Shown: positions 43,256 to 52,668, counted from the stretch's first letter. The stretch is DNA of 64,000 nucleotides from Spirosoma sp. KCTC 42546 (GCF_006965485.1 NZ_CP041360.1:6800501-6864500), one strand, 5' to 3'. Notes: generated by a model from the letters alone, not told the origin. Numbers and translations: made by a program.

Positions 43256-45283
43256 ATGAATCAGCCTCTCGCTGCTCAGCCTATCTTACTCTTACCTGAT
43301 GAAGAAGCGTTGTTACGGCGCTCCTACGACCAATTACAAACAGCGCTTAGTATAGGCCTTATTGCAACCTGGTTCTGGGATATTGGAAATGATCTGGTTT
43401 ATGGTGATCGAAATTTATTTCAATTCTTTGGCGTAACCGAAACGCAGGAGCAGGCGGGATTGCCTCTTAATACATTTACGAATAACATTCATCCCGATGA
43501 TCGGTCGCGAACTATAGAGCTGATTAATGAAGCCCTCCAATCAGGTACTACCTACGAAGCAGAGTATCGCATTGATGGAGAAGGGCTGAAAAGTCGTTGG
43601 GTACTCGCCCGAGGTCAGGCAACCTACAATGAACAACAACTACCGCTTTCACTTTCGGGCGTACTCATTGACGTAACCGATCGAAAACGGGCAGAAATCC
43701 GGTCGCAGGTTACCGAAACCAGTTTGCGATTAGCTGTCGAATCGGCCCGCATTGGCACCTGGGATTTCCATCCACTAACAGGCGAATTAATCTGGTCAGA
43801 TCGCTGTAAAGAACTATTTGGTCTGCCTTCTACAGCAGAGATTAACTATACCGTGTTTTTGCAGGGTCTCCATCCTGATGATCGGCAACAGACTGATCAG
43901 GCAGTTCAGGATGTGTTACAACCCGACAGTAACGGATTTTTTATATGTGAATACCGAACGATTGGGTTCAACAATGGGCAACTTCGCTGGATTCGCTCCA
44001 ACGGCCAGACGTTTACCAATAAACAAGGCGCAATTGAGCGATTTCTCGGTACCGTTGTCGATATAACTGCCGACAAGGAAAACGAAGTGCTTCTCCAGCA
44101 GCGTGTCCACCAGCAAACGCAGGCGCTGGAAATTCAGGCGCATCAATTGCGTACTACACTGGATGCATCGCTAAACAGCATCATCGCCATGACGGCAATT
44201 CGAAATGAAACGGGCACCATTGTCGATTTTATGATGGATACCGCCAATGAAGCCGTGATCCGAAGTAATTTCATGACTCCCGATCAGATAATCGGTCGTC
44301 GTTTACTAGCCGTATTTCCGGGAAATAAAGACAACGGCTTTTTCGATCTTTATATCCGTGTTGTTGAAATTGGGGCTTCGGAACAAAGCACCCAGTATTA
44401 CCGGGATGAGTTTGGACTGGAAGGTTGGTTTGAGGTATCGGCCGTTAAGCAGGACAACGATAGTGTAGTAGTTACCTTTAACAACATTACTGAACGAAAG
44501 AAAGCAGAACTGTCTGCTCAGCAACAGTCGGCGGAGCTTAAACAAGCCAATGCTGAACTCAAACGCTCCAACGAGAGTTTGCAACAATTTGCCCATATAG
44601 CCTCGCATGATTTGCAGGAGCCCCTCCGCCGAATTCAGGCGTTCAGCGACTTACTGAAAGCGCAGTTTGCCGATAATCTTTCTGATGGTGAAACAGATAT
44701 GATCCGTCGGATTCAACGGTCGGCGCAACGAATGCAAATGCTGGTTAAAGATTTACTCCTGTATTCCAAGCTCAGCACCCAGCGAGAACCATTTACAACG
44801 GTTGCCCTGACTACAGTTGTCGACGACGTTATCAGCGATCTGGAAATGAGCATCTCGGAAAAGAGCGCAACCATTGATGTAGGTGCTTTGCCAACGGTTT
44901 CGGGCAGTTCATCACGGTTGCGGCAGCTTTTTCAGAACCTACTTGTCAACGCGTTAAAATTCAGTCCACCCAATGTAGCACCAGTCATCCAAATCCGCTC
45001 CCGCATGGTGCAACACGACGAATTACCGACTCGATTGCAGGAACTTCACCTCTACCCTTTTTGGCTCATTACAGTTACCGATAATGGAATTGGCTTCGAT
45101 GAACGTTACAAAGACCGGATTTTTACCCCTTTTCAACGGCTACATGATAAAACCACGTATAGTGGAACCGGCATTGGTTTAGCCATTTGCCAGCGAGTTG
45201 CCGAAAGTCATGGCGGCATGATGGATGTTACCAGCCAACCGGGCGAAGGCTCAACGTTTAAGGTATTTCTGCCTGTTCTGTAA
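43256..45283 (+). CDS. PAS-domain sensor histidine kinase
   Basis: This 675-residue soluble kinase (ATG at 43256; the longer TTG frame adds four residues) holds about three PAS/PAC units (about 20-135, 150-275 with TADKENE, and 300-410), a coiled coil, HisKA with H451 in the ASHDLQEPLRRIQAF subtype common in phytochrome-like kinases, and an ATPase domain (LRQLFQNLLVNALKF, GTGIGLAICQR). The H-box subtype and the convergent position next to the phytochrome operon invite a link, but there is no chromophore domain. The last codons lie in the palindrome at 45271-45339. Confidence 0.9.
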   Translation: MNQPLAAQPILLLPDEEALLRRSYDQLQTALSIGLIATWFWDIGNDLVYGDRNLFQFFGVTETQEQAGLPLNTFTNNIHPDDRSRTIELINEALQSGTTYEAEYRIDGEGLKSRWVLARGQATYNEQQLPLSLSGVLIDVTDRKRAEIRSQVTETSLRLAVESARIGTWDFHPLTGELIWSDRCKELFGLPSTAEINYTVFLQGLHPDDRQQTDQAVQDVLQPDSNGFFICEYRTIGFNNGQLRWIRSNGQTFTNKQGAIERFLGTVVDITADKENEVLLQQRVHQQTQALEIQAHQLRTTLDASLNSIIAMTAIRNETGTIVDFMMDTANEAVIRSNFMTPDQIIGRRLLAVFPGNKDNGFFDLYIRVVEIGASEQSTQYYRDEFGLEGWFEVSAVKQDNDSVVVTFNNITERKKAELSAQQQSAELKQANAELKRSNESLQQFAHIASHDLQEPLRRIQAFSDLLKAQFADNLSDGETDMIRRIQRSAQRMQMLVKDLLLYSKLSTQREPFTTVALTTVVDDVISDLEMSISEKSATIDVGALPTVSGSSSRLRQLFQNLLVNALKFSPPNVAPVIQIRSRMVQHDELPTRLQELHLYPFWLITVTDNGIGFDERYKDRIFTPFQRLHDKTTYSGTGIGLAICQRVAESHGGMMDVTSQPGEGSTFKVFLPVL

Positions 45284-45339
45284 GATGTAGATACGCCATA
45301 TTTTGGAAATATGGCGTATCTACATCTTACAGAACAGGC
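45271..45339. repeat. 33-bp perfect palindrome with 3-base loop covering the ends of two genes
   Basis: The arms 45271-45303 and 45307-45339 are perfectly complementary over 33 bases, with loop TGG. It includes the last three codons and stop of the PAS kinase gene and, on the other strand, of the heme oxygenase gene, so both proteins end PVL. A bidirectional terminator is likely. Core ATACGCCATA recurs in the hairpin at 51356. Confidence 0.9.
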
Positions 45340-45908
45340 ACCTGATTACGCAGGAAAATGGTCTGATAATTTATAAAGGCTTGCGCAGCTGCCGAGATCA
45401 CTTCATCAGGATGGGCTTCTCCCTCATACGTTAAGAATGCCCCAAAACGCTTCCACTGGAAACCCGTATCAGGCCCGTAACCCCGATAAAAACGAGCATG
45501 CGAAAGTAAGGGCTGAATGGCCGGATTGTTCTGTAGGAGCCGCCAGATAACTGTACCGCCCAGCATTGACCCTTCTCCTACGTAGGCCGCTCCCAGCAAC
45601 GAAACCGGCGACCAGTCCATGAATAACTCTGGCATGTCCTGCGGCACAGGCTCGTTCAGGTGGGCTAAATCGTCCAGTAACCAGGGAGTTTTCCGGCGAG
45701 TTTCAGGCTCATACTCCCGAAAAAAAACGGGATGACGATCAATTGCGACTTCAAGTGCCTGATGAAACGTAAAATGGGTTCGGAGCAGGTGCGTGTACTC
45801 CTCAACGGAGAGGGTACCATGTTGTAATGCCTCTGTGTAAAACAGTTGTTCGGTTTGCTCGTGTAATAGCCGGGTATCGTGCCGCAATCGCTCTGGTAAA
45901 GTCGTCAT
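45327..45908 (-). CDS. bphO: Heme oxygenase (biliverdin-producing)
   Basis: This 193-residue all-helical protein has the proximal ligand pattern LRHDTRLLHEQTEQLFY (His16) and the distal helix MLGGTVIWRLLQ with the Gly-rich kink. It cleaves heme to biliverdin, the chromophore of the bacteriophytochrome encoded two genes upstream. Its start overlaps the regulator stop by 4 bases. The third gene of the operon, it ends in a perfect palindrome. Confidence 0.93.
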   Translation of the reverse strand: MTTLPERLRHDTRLLHEQTEQLFYTEALQHGTLSVEEYTHLLRTHFTFHQALEVAIDRHPVFFREYEPETRRKTPWLLDDLAHLNEPVPQDMPELFMDWSPVSLLGAAYVGEGSMLGGTVIWRLLQNNPAIQPLLSHARFYRGYGPDTGFQWKRFGAFLTYEGEAHPDEVISAAAQAFINYQTIFLRNQVPVL

Positions 45909-46336
45909 TTATAATCCGTTCGGGTATTATTCTCTAACCAAAAATCACACAGTTTGCCAATTACACTACCAGTTGCCTGATAACTTCCGGGCTTCACCAC
46001 ATAGGCGTTAACACCCGCTTCGTAAGCTGACAGAATATCACGGGGGCTGTCTGAGGTGCTAAACGCGACGATGGGCACAAACCGGGTTCGGTCAATTGAG
46101 CGAGCCTGTTGAACCACCTCAACACCGCTCAGCCCATTCAGGTTTAAATCCAGCAAAACCAACTTAGGCAATGACTGGGGCTGGTGTTTATAACGGCCCT
46201 GGCCCGTCAGGTAGTCTACGGCCTCTGAACCACTTTCCAGAACAGTATACGTAAAAGGCCGATTCAGTTTCCGCATCAGGCGACCAAAAATATCCGCATC
46301 GTTCGGATTATCTTCAACATACAAAACATCAACCAT
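45905..46336 (-). CDS. Single-domain CheY-like response regulator of the phytochrome
   Basis: This 143-residue protein is a stand-alone receiver with the acidic pocket VEDNPND (about 7-13), phospho-acceptor D63 in LLDLNLNG, the conserved Ser/Thr in FSTSDSP and Lys in VVKPG. The D-x-N-L-N pattern is that of the phytochrome response regulators (Rcp1-like). The gene lies between, and tightly linked to, the photoreceptor and heme oxygenase genes. It has no output domain. Confidence 0.92.
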   Translation of the reverse strand: MVDVLYVEDNPNDADIFGRLMRKLNRPFTYTVLESGSEAVDYLTGQGRYKHQPQSLPKLVLLDLNLNGLSGVEVVQQARSIDRTRFVPIVAFSTSDSPRDILSAYEAGVNAYVVKPGSYQATGSVIGKLCDFWLENNTRTDYK

Positions 46337-46339
46337 GAG

Positions 46340-48580
46340 TTAGGAATGAGTTGGCAATGGAAATGAAACAGAAAATGTTGTACCCCGATCCGGTTCACTA
46401 TGAAACCAGATTTTGCCCTGATGCCGATTGATAATCCGTTTAACAATTGCCAACCCAACCCCAGAGCCTTCAAACTCACGCGAATTCTCTAATCGCTTAA
46501 ATAAATCAAACATCTTGCCAGCCTGCTTCATATCGAAACCAATCCCGTTATCGTCAATAGCATAAATAACCTCATCGTCCGTCTGCCGACCATTTATCCG
46601 AATAACGGCATTGGCTGCCAAACGAGTGTATTTCGCTGCATTACCGATTAGATTGGTAAAAAGCTGGAGAGCCATTGTCGGGTCAGCCGTTATGGGGGGC
46701 GTATCGCCAATATCAATCTGGATTGAACGCCCTTTGGTAGTCACCAGAATTTCTTCCCGAATGCCCTCAAGTAGTTGCTTCATATCGACCACTTGTGTGC
46801 TCAAATCGGTACGGCCCATCCGTGAGTAATACAGAATATGCCGAATCAGGCTCCGCATCCGGTCCGTTGAGTCAATAATTTTCTGAAACAGTGCCTGGGC
46901 GTCAGGGTTTAAATCCTGTCCATATTCCTCCAGCAGAATTTCAGAATAACACCGGATCGACGACAGGGGCGTTCGCAGATCATGCGATACGGTATAACTG
47001 AACGCATCCAATTCTTCGTAGGCTACCTGTAACCGCTGGTTCAACAAGCGAATCTCGTTGGCTTGCCGGGTCACAACCTGTAAAATATCCTCCCGCAGTT
47101 TTACAACAGCCCCTATTTCAACTTCATGCCAGGGGCTCGATGTGTTCCGCACAATCTGGGTCCAGGCCGCAAAACTTGTTCGGGGATTAATCCGCTGCTG
47201 TCCATCGGTAGTAACCGTTACTGGTTTATCGGGATTCCCAGCCCAGGTAACCTCCTGAATCTTTTCAGGTTTAAACCAGAATACGTACTCCGTCAACTCT
47301 CGCGACAATTCGATGGCCAATAAGCCTGAGGCTACATCTCGGAAGGCTTCGGCAGGCGGATATAGATTGGGAAGTTGATTGGTTTCCAGAAACGTTTCCG
47401 GATCTGTCATATGTACCCATTCGGCTAACCCGCGAATGGCGGCTTCGTCGGGTGTTTTCCCAAGCCGGTACACTTTGTCATTAAACAGCAGTGCAGCGCC
47501 AGTAGCCTCGGTTACATCGAGCACCGTAACGGTCGATTTAACGAGCGCCCGAACAACATCATCACTGAGAATCAACTGTTCGTGCAACTGCTGGCCCTTT
47601 TGGGTGTATTGAAGCAGGTTGGTCTTGTCTTCTTGATCCTTCCGAAATTCCAGCGCAGCCGAGAGTAACTGGCTTACAAATTTGGCTGCCTGTCGCGCCG
47701 GATAATCCACGAAACGGGGCGTCGTATTATGGCAAGACATTAACCCCCACAACTCACCCCGATACAGCAGCGAGATACTCATGGATGCCTGCACACCCAT
47801 ATTCTTAAGGTATTCGATATGAACCGGCGAAACGGCTCTCAATACAGAATGTGTAAGATCGAGCGGGCGATTTTCAGGCCAACCCAGCTCCGATAGAATA
47901 CGCGACGGTGTGCTGGTTGCATCGGCAATCAAGCGTACCAGATTGACTTTATATAATTCACGGGCTTGCCTGGGAATATCCGAAGCTGGGTAATGCAGAC
48001 CCAGATAGGGTTCTAACTCATCATCTTTAGCCTCAGCTACCACCTGTCCATGCCAGTCGGCCCCAAACCGGTACACCATTACCCGGTCAAAACCAATGAT
48101 GGTTTTGACCCGCTGTGCGGTATTTTGCAGTAAATCGGTGAGGGTACGGCTAGATTGTACTTCTGTGAGTGATTGCGCAATTAGTTGCTGATTAATCAAC
48201 AGATTTCGATCGTCCCCTATGGGCTCCCACTCCAGAAGAATAAGCCCAAGGTATTGATGTATAATCAGATTCCAGACTTTCCCATTCAGCGTTACCCGAT
48301 TTGGGTTCATGGTATCCCAGGAATCGTTCCGGCAGCCTACGTTCAGCAATTCAATTAAGTTGCTCACGGGTAAGTCTGTATCCGTTAGCAACGTTTTGAC
48401 GGACTGGCCCAGCAATTGAGTAGGTGGTATGCCAACCAGTTCAGCTATATTGGCACTGACATGGACAATGGTATACGTGTCGGACTGAATGGCTACTAAA
48501 TACCCGTGTGACTGGATATGGCCGAGAATATGGATCGGTTCGCGCTCGCAGTTTGTCAGGTCAACAGCAAATGAATTCAT
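46340..48580 (-). CDS. bphP: Bacteriophytochrome histidine kinase
   Basis: This 746-residue photoreceptor has the chromophore-binding Cys11 in NCEREPIHILGHIQ, a PAS domain, a GAF domain with the pocket signature YPASDIPRQARELY, a PHY domain (about 320-500), and a histidine kinase with H533 (SYTVSHDLRTPL) and ATPase motifs. Red/far-red light switches the biliverdin-bound form. It is the first gene of an operon with its regulator (3-base gap) and heme oxygenase. The light output is unknown. Confidence 0.96.
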   Translation of the reverse strand: MNSFAVDLTNCEREPIHILGHIQSHGYLVAIQSDTYTIVHVSANIAELVGIPPTQLLGQSVKTLLTDTDLPVSNLIELLNVGCRNDSWDTMNPNRVTLNGKVWNLIIHQYLGLILLEWEPIGDDRNLLINQQLIAQSLTEVQSSRTLTDLLQNTAQRVKTIIGFDRVMVYRFGADWHGQVVAEAKDDELEPYLGLHYPASDIPRQARELYKVNLVRLIADATSTPSRILSELGWPENRPLDLTHSVLRAVSPVHIEYLKNMGVQASMSISLLYRGELWGLMSCHNTTPRFVDYPARQAAKFVSQLLSAALEFRKDQEDKTNLLQYTQKGQQLHEQLILSDDVVRALVKSTVTVLDVTEATGAALLFNDKVYRLGKTPDEAAIRGLAEWVHMTDPETFLETNQLPNLYPPAEAFRDVASGLLAIELSRELTEYVFWFKPEKIQEVTWAGNPDKPVTVTTDGQQRINPRTSFAAWTQIVRNTSSPWHEVEIGAVVKLREDILQVVTRQANEIRLLNQRLQVAYEELDAFSYTVSHDLRTPLSSIRCYSEILLEEYGQDLNPDAQALFQKIIDSTDRMRSLIRHILYYSRMGRTDLSTQVVDMKQLLEGIREEILVTTKGRSIQIDIGDTPPITADPTMALQLFTNLIGNAAKYTRLAANAVIRINGRQTDDEVIYAIDDNGIGFDMKQAGKMFDLFKRLENSREFEGSGVGLAIVKRIINRHQGKIWFHSEPDRGTTFSVSFPLPTHS

Positions 48581-48816
48581 TGAGTACTTTCAGGTGATTA
48601 AGTAACGATACAAGTTGATTAATTAACTGGCATCGGTACGTCAAGAGGTAGTAGCAACAAAGTGCAATATAAGCATACGAAAAGTAGGGTTGGATAAATT
48701 CTATTAACTGTACTACGCAGCAGGTGTTCAGATAAAATCAACTAAAACAGTATATGCGGGATATCCGATGCATTTAAAGAGGTAAGTAGAATTCGTTAGC
48801 AAAATCCTAATTTTTT

Positions 48817-49725
48817 ATGCCAAATCAGATTTTGGTGGTTGGTAGTTCAAATACCGATATGGTCGTTAAGACCCAAAAATTACCAGCACCGGGCGAAACC
48901 GTACTAGGAGGCACATTTTTGATGAATCCCGGCGGAAAAGGCGCAAACCAGGCTGTTGCTGCTGCCCGACTTGGCGGACAGGTGACCTTTGTAGCCAAAG
49001 TGGGTACTGATATTTTTGGTCAACAGGCCGTTGCCGGTTTCAAGCAGGAAGGTATTAATACTACGCACATACTGACGGATAATGAACATCCGTCGGGGGT
49101 AGCCCTAATCAATGTAGATGCTGCCGGCGAAAACTGCATAACTGTGGCACCGGGCTCAAACGCTCATTTGCAAGCCAGCGAAACCGACGAAGCCCTGCAA
49201 ACAACCTCTCCCGATACGCTGGTGCTCCTTCAACTCGAAATCCCACTGCCTACTGTTGAACATGTAGTAAAAAAGGCTGCTGAACGGGGCTTACGGGTTA
49301 TTCTAAATCCCGCTCCTGCCCAACAGCTTCCCACGGCTTTGTTTCAACATCTGTTTCTAATCACGCCTAACGAAACTGAAGCCGAGCTATTTACGGGTAT
49401 CCGCGTAACCGATTTGCCTACGGCTAAACAGGCTGCACAAAAACTGCACGAGTTGGGCGTTTCAAATGTGGTGATTACGCTCGGGTCAAAGGGGGCCTAC
49501 TTATCTACCGGAACGCAGGATGAGCTCATTCCTACAGCAACCGTCAAGGCCATTGATTCCACCGCTGCCGGTGATTGTTTTAATGGCGCGCTAACCGTCG
49601 GCCTGGCAGAAGGCCAGCCGCTTCCCGATGCCATCGCCTTTGCCTGCAAAGCCGCTTCGATTTCGGTGACGCGTATGGGTGCCCAGGCGTCGATGCCAAC
49701 GCGGGATGAGGTTGGGATCAAGTGA
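48817..49725 (+). CDS. rbsK: Ribokinase
   Basis: This 302-residue PfkB-family kinase has the ribokinase signatures MNPGGKGANQAVAAARLGG, ITPNETEAELFTG and the catalytic loop DSTAAGDCFNGALTVGLAEG, plus the strand ending in the final helix. It phosphorylates ribose to ribose 5-phosphate in the cytosol. It is followed 80 bases on by an exported ADP-ribosylglycohydrolase gene, a source of ADP-ribose-derived ribose, so the pair fits nucleoside/ADP-ribose salvage. Confidence 0.94.
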   Translation: MPNQILVVGSSNTDMVVKTQKLPAPGETVLGGTFLMNPGGKGANQAVAAARLGGQVTFVAKVGTDIFGQQAVAGFKQEGINTTHILTDNEHPSGVALINVDAAGENCITVAPGSNAHLQASETDEALQTTSPDTLVLLQLEIPLPTVEHVVKKAAERGLRVILNPAPAQQLPTALFQHLFLITPNETEAELFTGIRVTDLPTAKQAAQKLHELGVSNVVITLGSKGAYLSTGTQDELIPTATVKAIDSTAAGDCFNGALTVGLAEGQPLPDAIAFACKAASISVTRMGAQASMPTRDEVGIK

Positions 49726-49805
49726 TCTCGGGTTCTTCAACCCGACACCACAGCCTACCACCAATTACAATTATTCTTATTTGCCCCTAAAACCGGTTCA
49801 TTCTC

Positions 49806-51365
49806 ATGAAATTTCTCTACTTATCCGTACTTGCCCTACTCTTATCAGCAACGACTCCCCCGGTCAGGCCAGCCAAAAAGGGAGCACCACCTACCGTAAC
49901 ACTTTCTAAAAACACGATTCAGGACAAAATTAAAGGTGGCTGGGCAGGTCAGGTCATTGGCTGTACGTTTGGGGGGCCAACGGAGTTTCGATTTACAGGT
50001 ACGATGATCAATGCCTACCAACCGATTCCGTGGTATGACGGCTATATCAAGAAAACGATGACCGATATTCCGGGCCTGTACGATGACCTCTACATGGACC
50101 TGACATTCGTTGACGTTTTTGAGAAAAAAGGCCTTGATGCACCCGTTGCCGAACATGCCAATGCCTACGCCAAGGCAGAGTACATGCTCTGGCATGCCAA
50201 CCAGGCTGGGCGGTATAATCTCCTAAATGGGATGAAAGCTCCGGAATCAGGCCATTGGCTCAACAACCCCCACGCTGACGACATTGATTTCCAGATCGAA
50301 GCTGATTTCTCGGGACTGATGTCGCCCGGAATGCCCAACACAGCTGTACAGATTGGCGATCCCATCGGCCATATTATGAACTACGGCGATGGCTGGTATG
50401 GAGGTGCTTATGTGGGTGCCATGTATTCGCTGGCCTTTGTATCCAAAGATGTTAACTACATTGTCAAAGAAGCGTTAAAAACCATTCCAGCCCAAAGCAC
50501 TTTCTACCAGTGTATTGCCGATGTCATTAAATGGCATGATCAGTTCCCAAATGACTGGAAGCGCACCTGGTTTGAAATTGAGCGAAAATGGGCCGACGAA
50601 GTAGGCTGCCCCGATGGGGTATTCCACTCCTTTAACATCGACGCCAAAATAAACTCCGCTTACATTGTGCTGGGCCTGCTCTACGGCGAAGGCGACTTCA
50701 CCAAAACCATGGAAATCAGTACCCGTGCCGGACAGGATTCAGATTGTAACCCAGCTTCGGCGGGGGGTATTTTAGGAACTATGCTGGGCTATGACCAGAT
50801 TCCAGCGTATTGGAAACAGGGATTGAAAGAAGCCGAAGATATCGACTTCAAATACACAACCATGTCGCTGAACGATGTGTACGCTATGAGTATGAAACAT
50901 GCCTTACAGGTTGTTGAGCGCAATGGCGGAAAAATCAACGGCGATCAGGTAACGATTGCGCTACAAACCCCAAAAGCCGTTCGGCTGGAACAAGCCTTTA
51001 CGGGCCATTATCCGGTTCTGGTACGCGGCATTCATAAAGAGATCGACGGAGAATACAGTTTCGACTTTGAAGGAACTGGTTTTGTACTCAAAGGCGAAGC
51101 CAAACCGAAAACCCGCAGCGCCTGGGACGCCAAAACGGAGTTCGTCTTTACAGCCGAACTCTCTATTGATGATAAGAAGATTGAAACAGCCAAACTCCCT
51201 GCCGATTTCACCCATCGTCGGCACGAGTTATTCTGGCGTTATCAACTTCCAAAAGGGAAACATACAGTACGCATTAAGGTCTTAAATCCTGATGCAGAGC
51301 ATATTGTTCGTATGGGCGAGCTGATTGTGTACTCTGATCAGCCCGTTCAATCAAAGCTCCGCTAA
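49806..51365 (+). CDS. Exported ADP-ribosylglycohydrolase-family protein
   Basis: This is a 519-residue protein. A signal peptide (MKFLYLSVLALLLSATT) precedes the ADP-ribosylglycohydrolase fold (about 36-370). The metal-binding acidic motif is DDLYMDLTFVD early and AGQDSDCNPASAGGILG late, as in the family. A C-terminal beta domain of about 130 residues follows (EYSFDFEGTGFVLKGEA). The family hydrolyses N-linked or O-linked ADP-ribose or related nucleosides. Export suggests substrates in the periplasm. Its last three codons (KLR) and stop lie in a long hairpin. Confidence 0.9.
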   Translation: MKFLYLSVLALLLSATTPPVRPAKKGAPPTVTLSKNTIQDKIKGGWAGQVIGCTFGGPTEFRFTGTMINAYQPIPWYDGYIKKTMTDIPGLYDDLYMDLTFVDVFEKKGLDAPVAEHANAYAKAEYMLWHANQAGRYNLLNGMKAPESGHWLNNPHADDIDFQIEADFSGLMSPGMPNTAVQIGDPIGHIMNYGDGWYGGAYVGAMYSLAFVSKDVNYIVKEALKTIPAQSTFYQCIADVIKWHDQFPNDWKRTWFEIERKWADEVGCPDGVFHSFNIDAKINSAYIVLGLLYGEGDFTKTMEISTRAGQDSDCNPASAGGILGTMLGYDQIPAYWKQGLKEAEDIDFKYTTMSLNDVYAMSMKHALQVVERNGGKINGDQVTIALQTPKAVRLEQAFTGHYPVLVRGIHKEIDGEYSFDFEGTGFVLKGEAKPKTRSAWDAKTEFVFTAELSIDDKKIETAKLPADFTHRRHELFWRYQLPKGKHTVRIKVLNPDAEHIVRMGELIVYSDQPVQSKLR

Positions 51366-51426
51366 ACAGCTGGAACATACGCCATACATCCAAGATATGG
51401 CGTATGTTCCAGCTGCTTAGCGGAGC
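51356..51426. repeat. 31-bp near-perfect palindrome over the gene end
   Basis: Arms 51356-51386 and 51396-51426 match with one difference and a 9-base loop. The arm holds the stop of the preceding gene. The inner ATACGCCATA/TATGGCGTAT is the same as in the palindrome at 45271. It probably terminates the upstream operon. Confidence 0.85.
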
Positions 51427-51439
51427 AACCATATAGCTT

Positions 51440-52624
51440 ATGTCTTTTCGCTGGGTATCCTTTTTTCTTTTACTGGCGCTCTCAGCTTCGGCCCAGAAGC
51501 CAATCCCCCCCTCGTTTCATCCTGACCCGACTGGTGCGTTGAAAACCTATCAGGAAAGTTTGGCTAAACTTCGACTTCAACACCCAAATCACCGCGAACT
51601 ACCTGATCTGAAGTTTTTTCTGTTCGGTATGGGCGATCGCCTAAAGCTCATTTATCGACGTGGGCGGCTCTTGAATGCGCTGACAGGTAATATTGAGGAG
51701 CAATGGCGGGTAAAACAGGAAATCATTGTCCCATCGGAGTACCTAGTACAATTGACACTGACCGACGGGCAAACCATTCAGCTACGGGAAGACGAAACAG
51801 GGGTGTGGTTACTCCAGACCGGCAGACGTCCCAAACTAATTCCAGGGACTCGTAGTCGCTTAATACTACCTACCTTTGCCAATCATCCATTGGGGCCGGT
51901 ACTCCGGGTATTGCATCAGGAAATTCTGATCAATATAATTAATGGACGCCCTGTCCCGAATTTTCTGGTCTATTTTAAACCCCGCTTTCGCGATGCCGCA
52001 ATCATGGCTATGGTGTTGCGGGAGACTAATAATCTACCCCTGATTCACGATTGGATCATGGCAATTCGCGATCCTTTCGACCGTACTAATCACGGAGTTC
52101 CCGAAGCCGATAACCTCGGAGAAGTATTGTTCCTCGTATCGCTCGTGTCCGACAAAACCCACCCTGCCGTACAAATGGTTTTGGATTCGGTCAGGCAGTT
52201 TCAGAAAGAGACGTATATAATCGGCAAAACGGATGATGCCGAACACCCTGTTTTTCAGACGAAATGGCTTAAGTATGGCCTAAAGTCACTGGGGTTACCG
52301 GATACTTACACGATTCCGAAACAGACTGATAGCTATTCGTCGCTCTTCTGGTTGGATTATAAACGGGAGCTCACTGGAGAAAAAAGATTCGAGGAGCGTT
52401 TGAGTGTCAACTCTCCCTACCTGGCCTGGGCAGAAGACCATTTTTATGGTGAAAAGCGCGGTATGGTCAGCAGCCTTGACTACCCGCTGAGTTGGGAACA
52501 ACAAGCCAGTAATGCTCACTATCCTGGCCTGACGGTGCTCGATAAAGAGTTCGTGAAGCAGAAACTAGCCTTCCCCAACGCGTGGCACGCAGCAGAAATG
52601 TTCCTGTTACTTCTGGAGAAGTAA
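51440..52624 (+). CDS. Exported protein of unknown function
   Basis: This 394-residue protein has a signal peptide (cleavage after SASAQ). The mature chain contains MGDRLKLIYRRGRLLNALTG and helix-rich segments with PRFRDAAIMAMVLRETNNLP, ending VDHAAEMFLLLLEK-like residues. It lies between the ADP-ribosylglycohydrolase gene (74-base gap, filled by the palindrome) and a convergent barrel gene. There is no recognised catalytic motif; the family is not known to me. Confidence 0.72.
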   Translation: MSFRWVSFFLLLALSASAQKPIPPSFHPDPTGALKTYQESLAKLRLQHPNHRELPDLKFFLFGMGDRLKLIYRRGRLLNALTGNIEEQWRVKQEIIVPSEYLVQLTLTDGQTIQLREDETGVWLLQTGRRPKLIPGTRSRLILPTFANHPLGPVLRVLHQEILINIINGRPVPNFLVYFKPRFRDAAIMAMVLRETNNLPLIHDWIMAIRDPFDRTNHGVPEADNLGEVLFLVSLVSDKTHPAVQMVLDSVRQFQKETYIIGKTDDAEHPVFQTKWLKYGLKSLGLPDTYTIPKQTDSYSSLFWLDYKRELTGEKRFEERLSVNSPYLAWAEDHFYGEKRGMVSSLDYPLSWEQQASNAHYPGLTVLDKEFVKQKLAFPNAWHAAEMFLLLLEK

Positions 52625-52632
52625 GGTTATGT

Positions 52633-52667
52633 TTTGTAGTACCGACCGTCCCGGTCGGTACTACAAA
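52633..52667. terminator. 16-bp perfect hairpin between convergent genes
   Basis: TTTGTAGTACCGACCG (52633-52648) pairs perfectly with 52652-52667 around a 3-base loop. It stands directly after the stop of the upstream gene and 1 base before the stop of the convergent one. Bidirectional terminator. Confidence 0.85.
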
Positions 52668-52668
52668 T

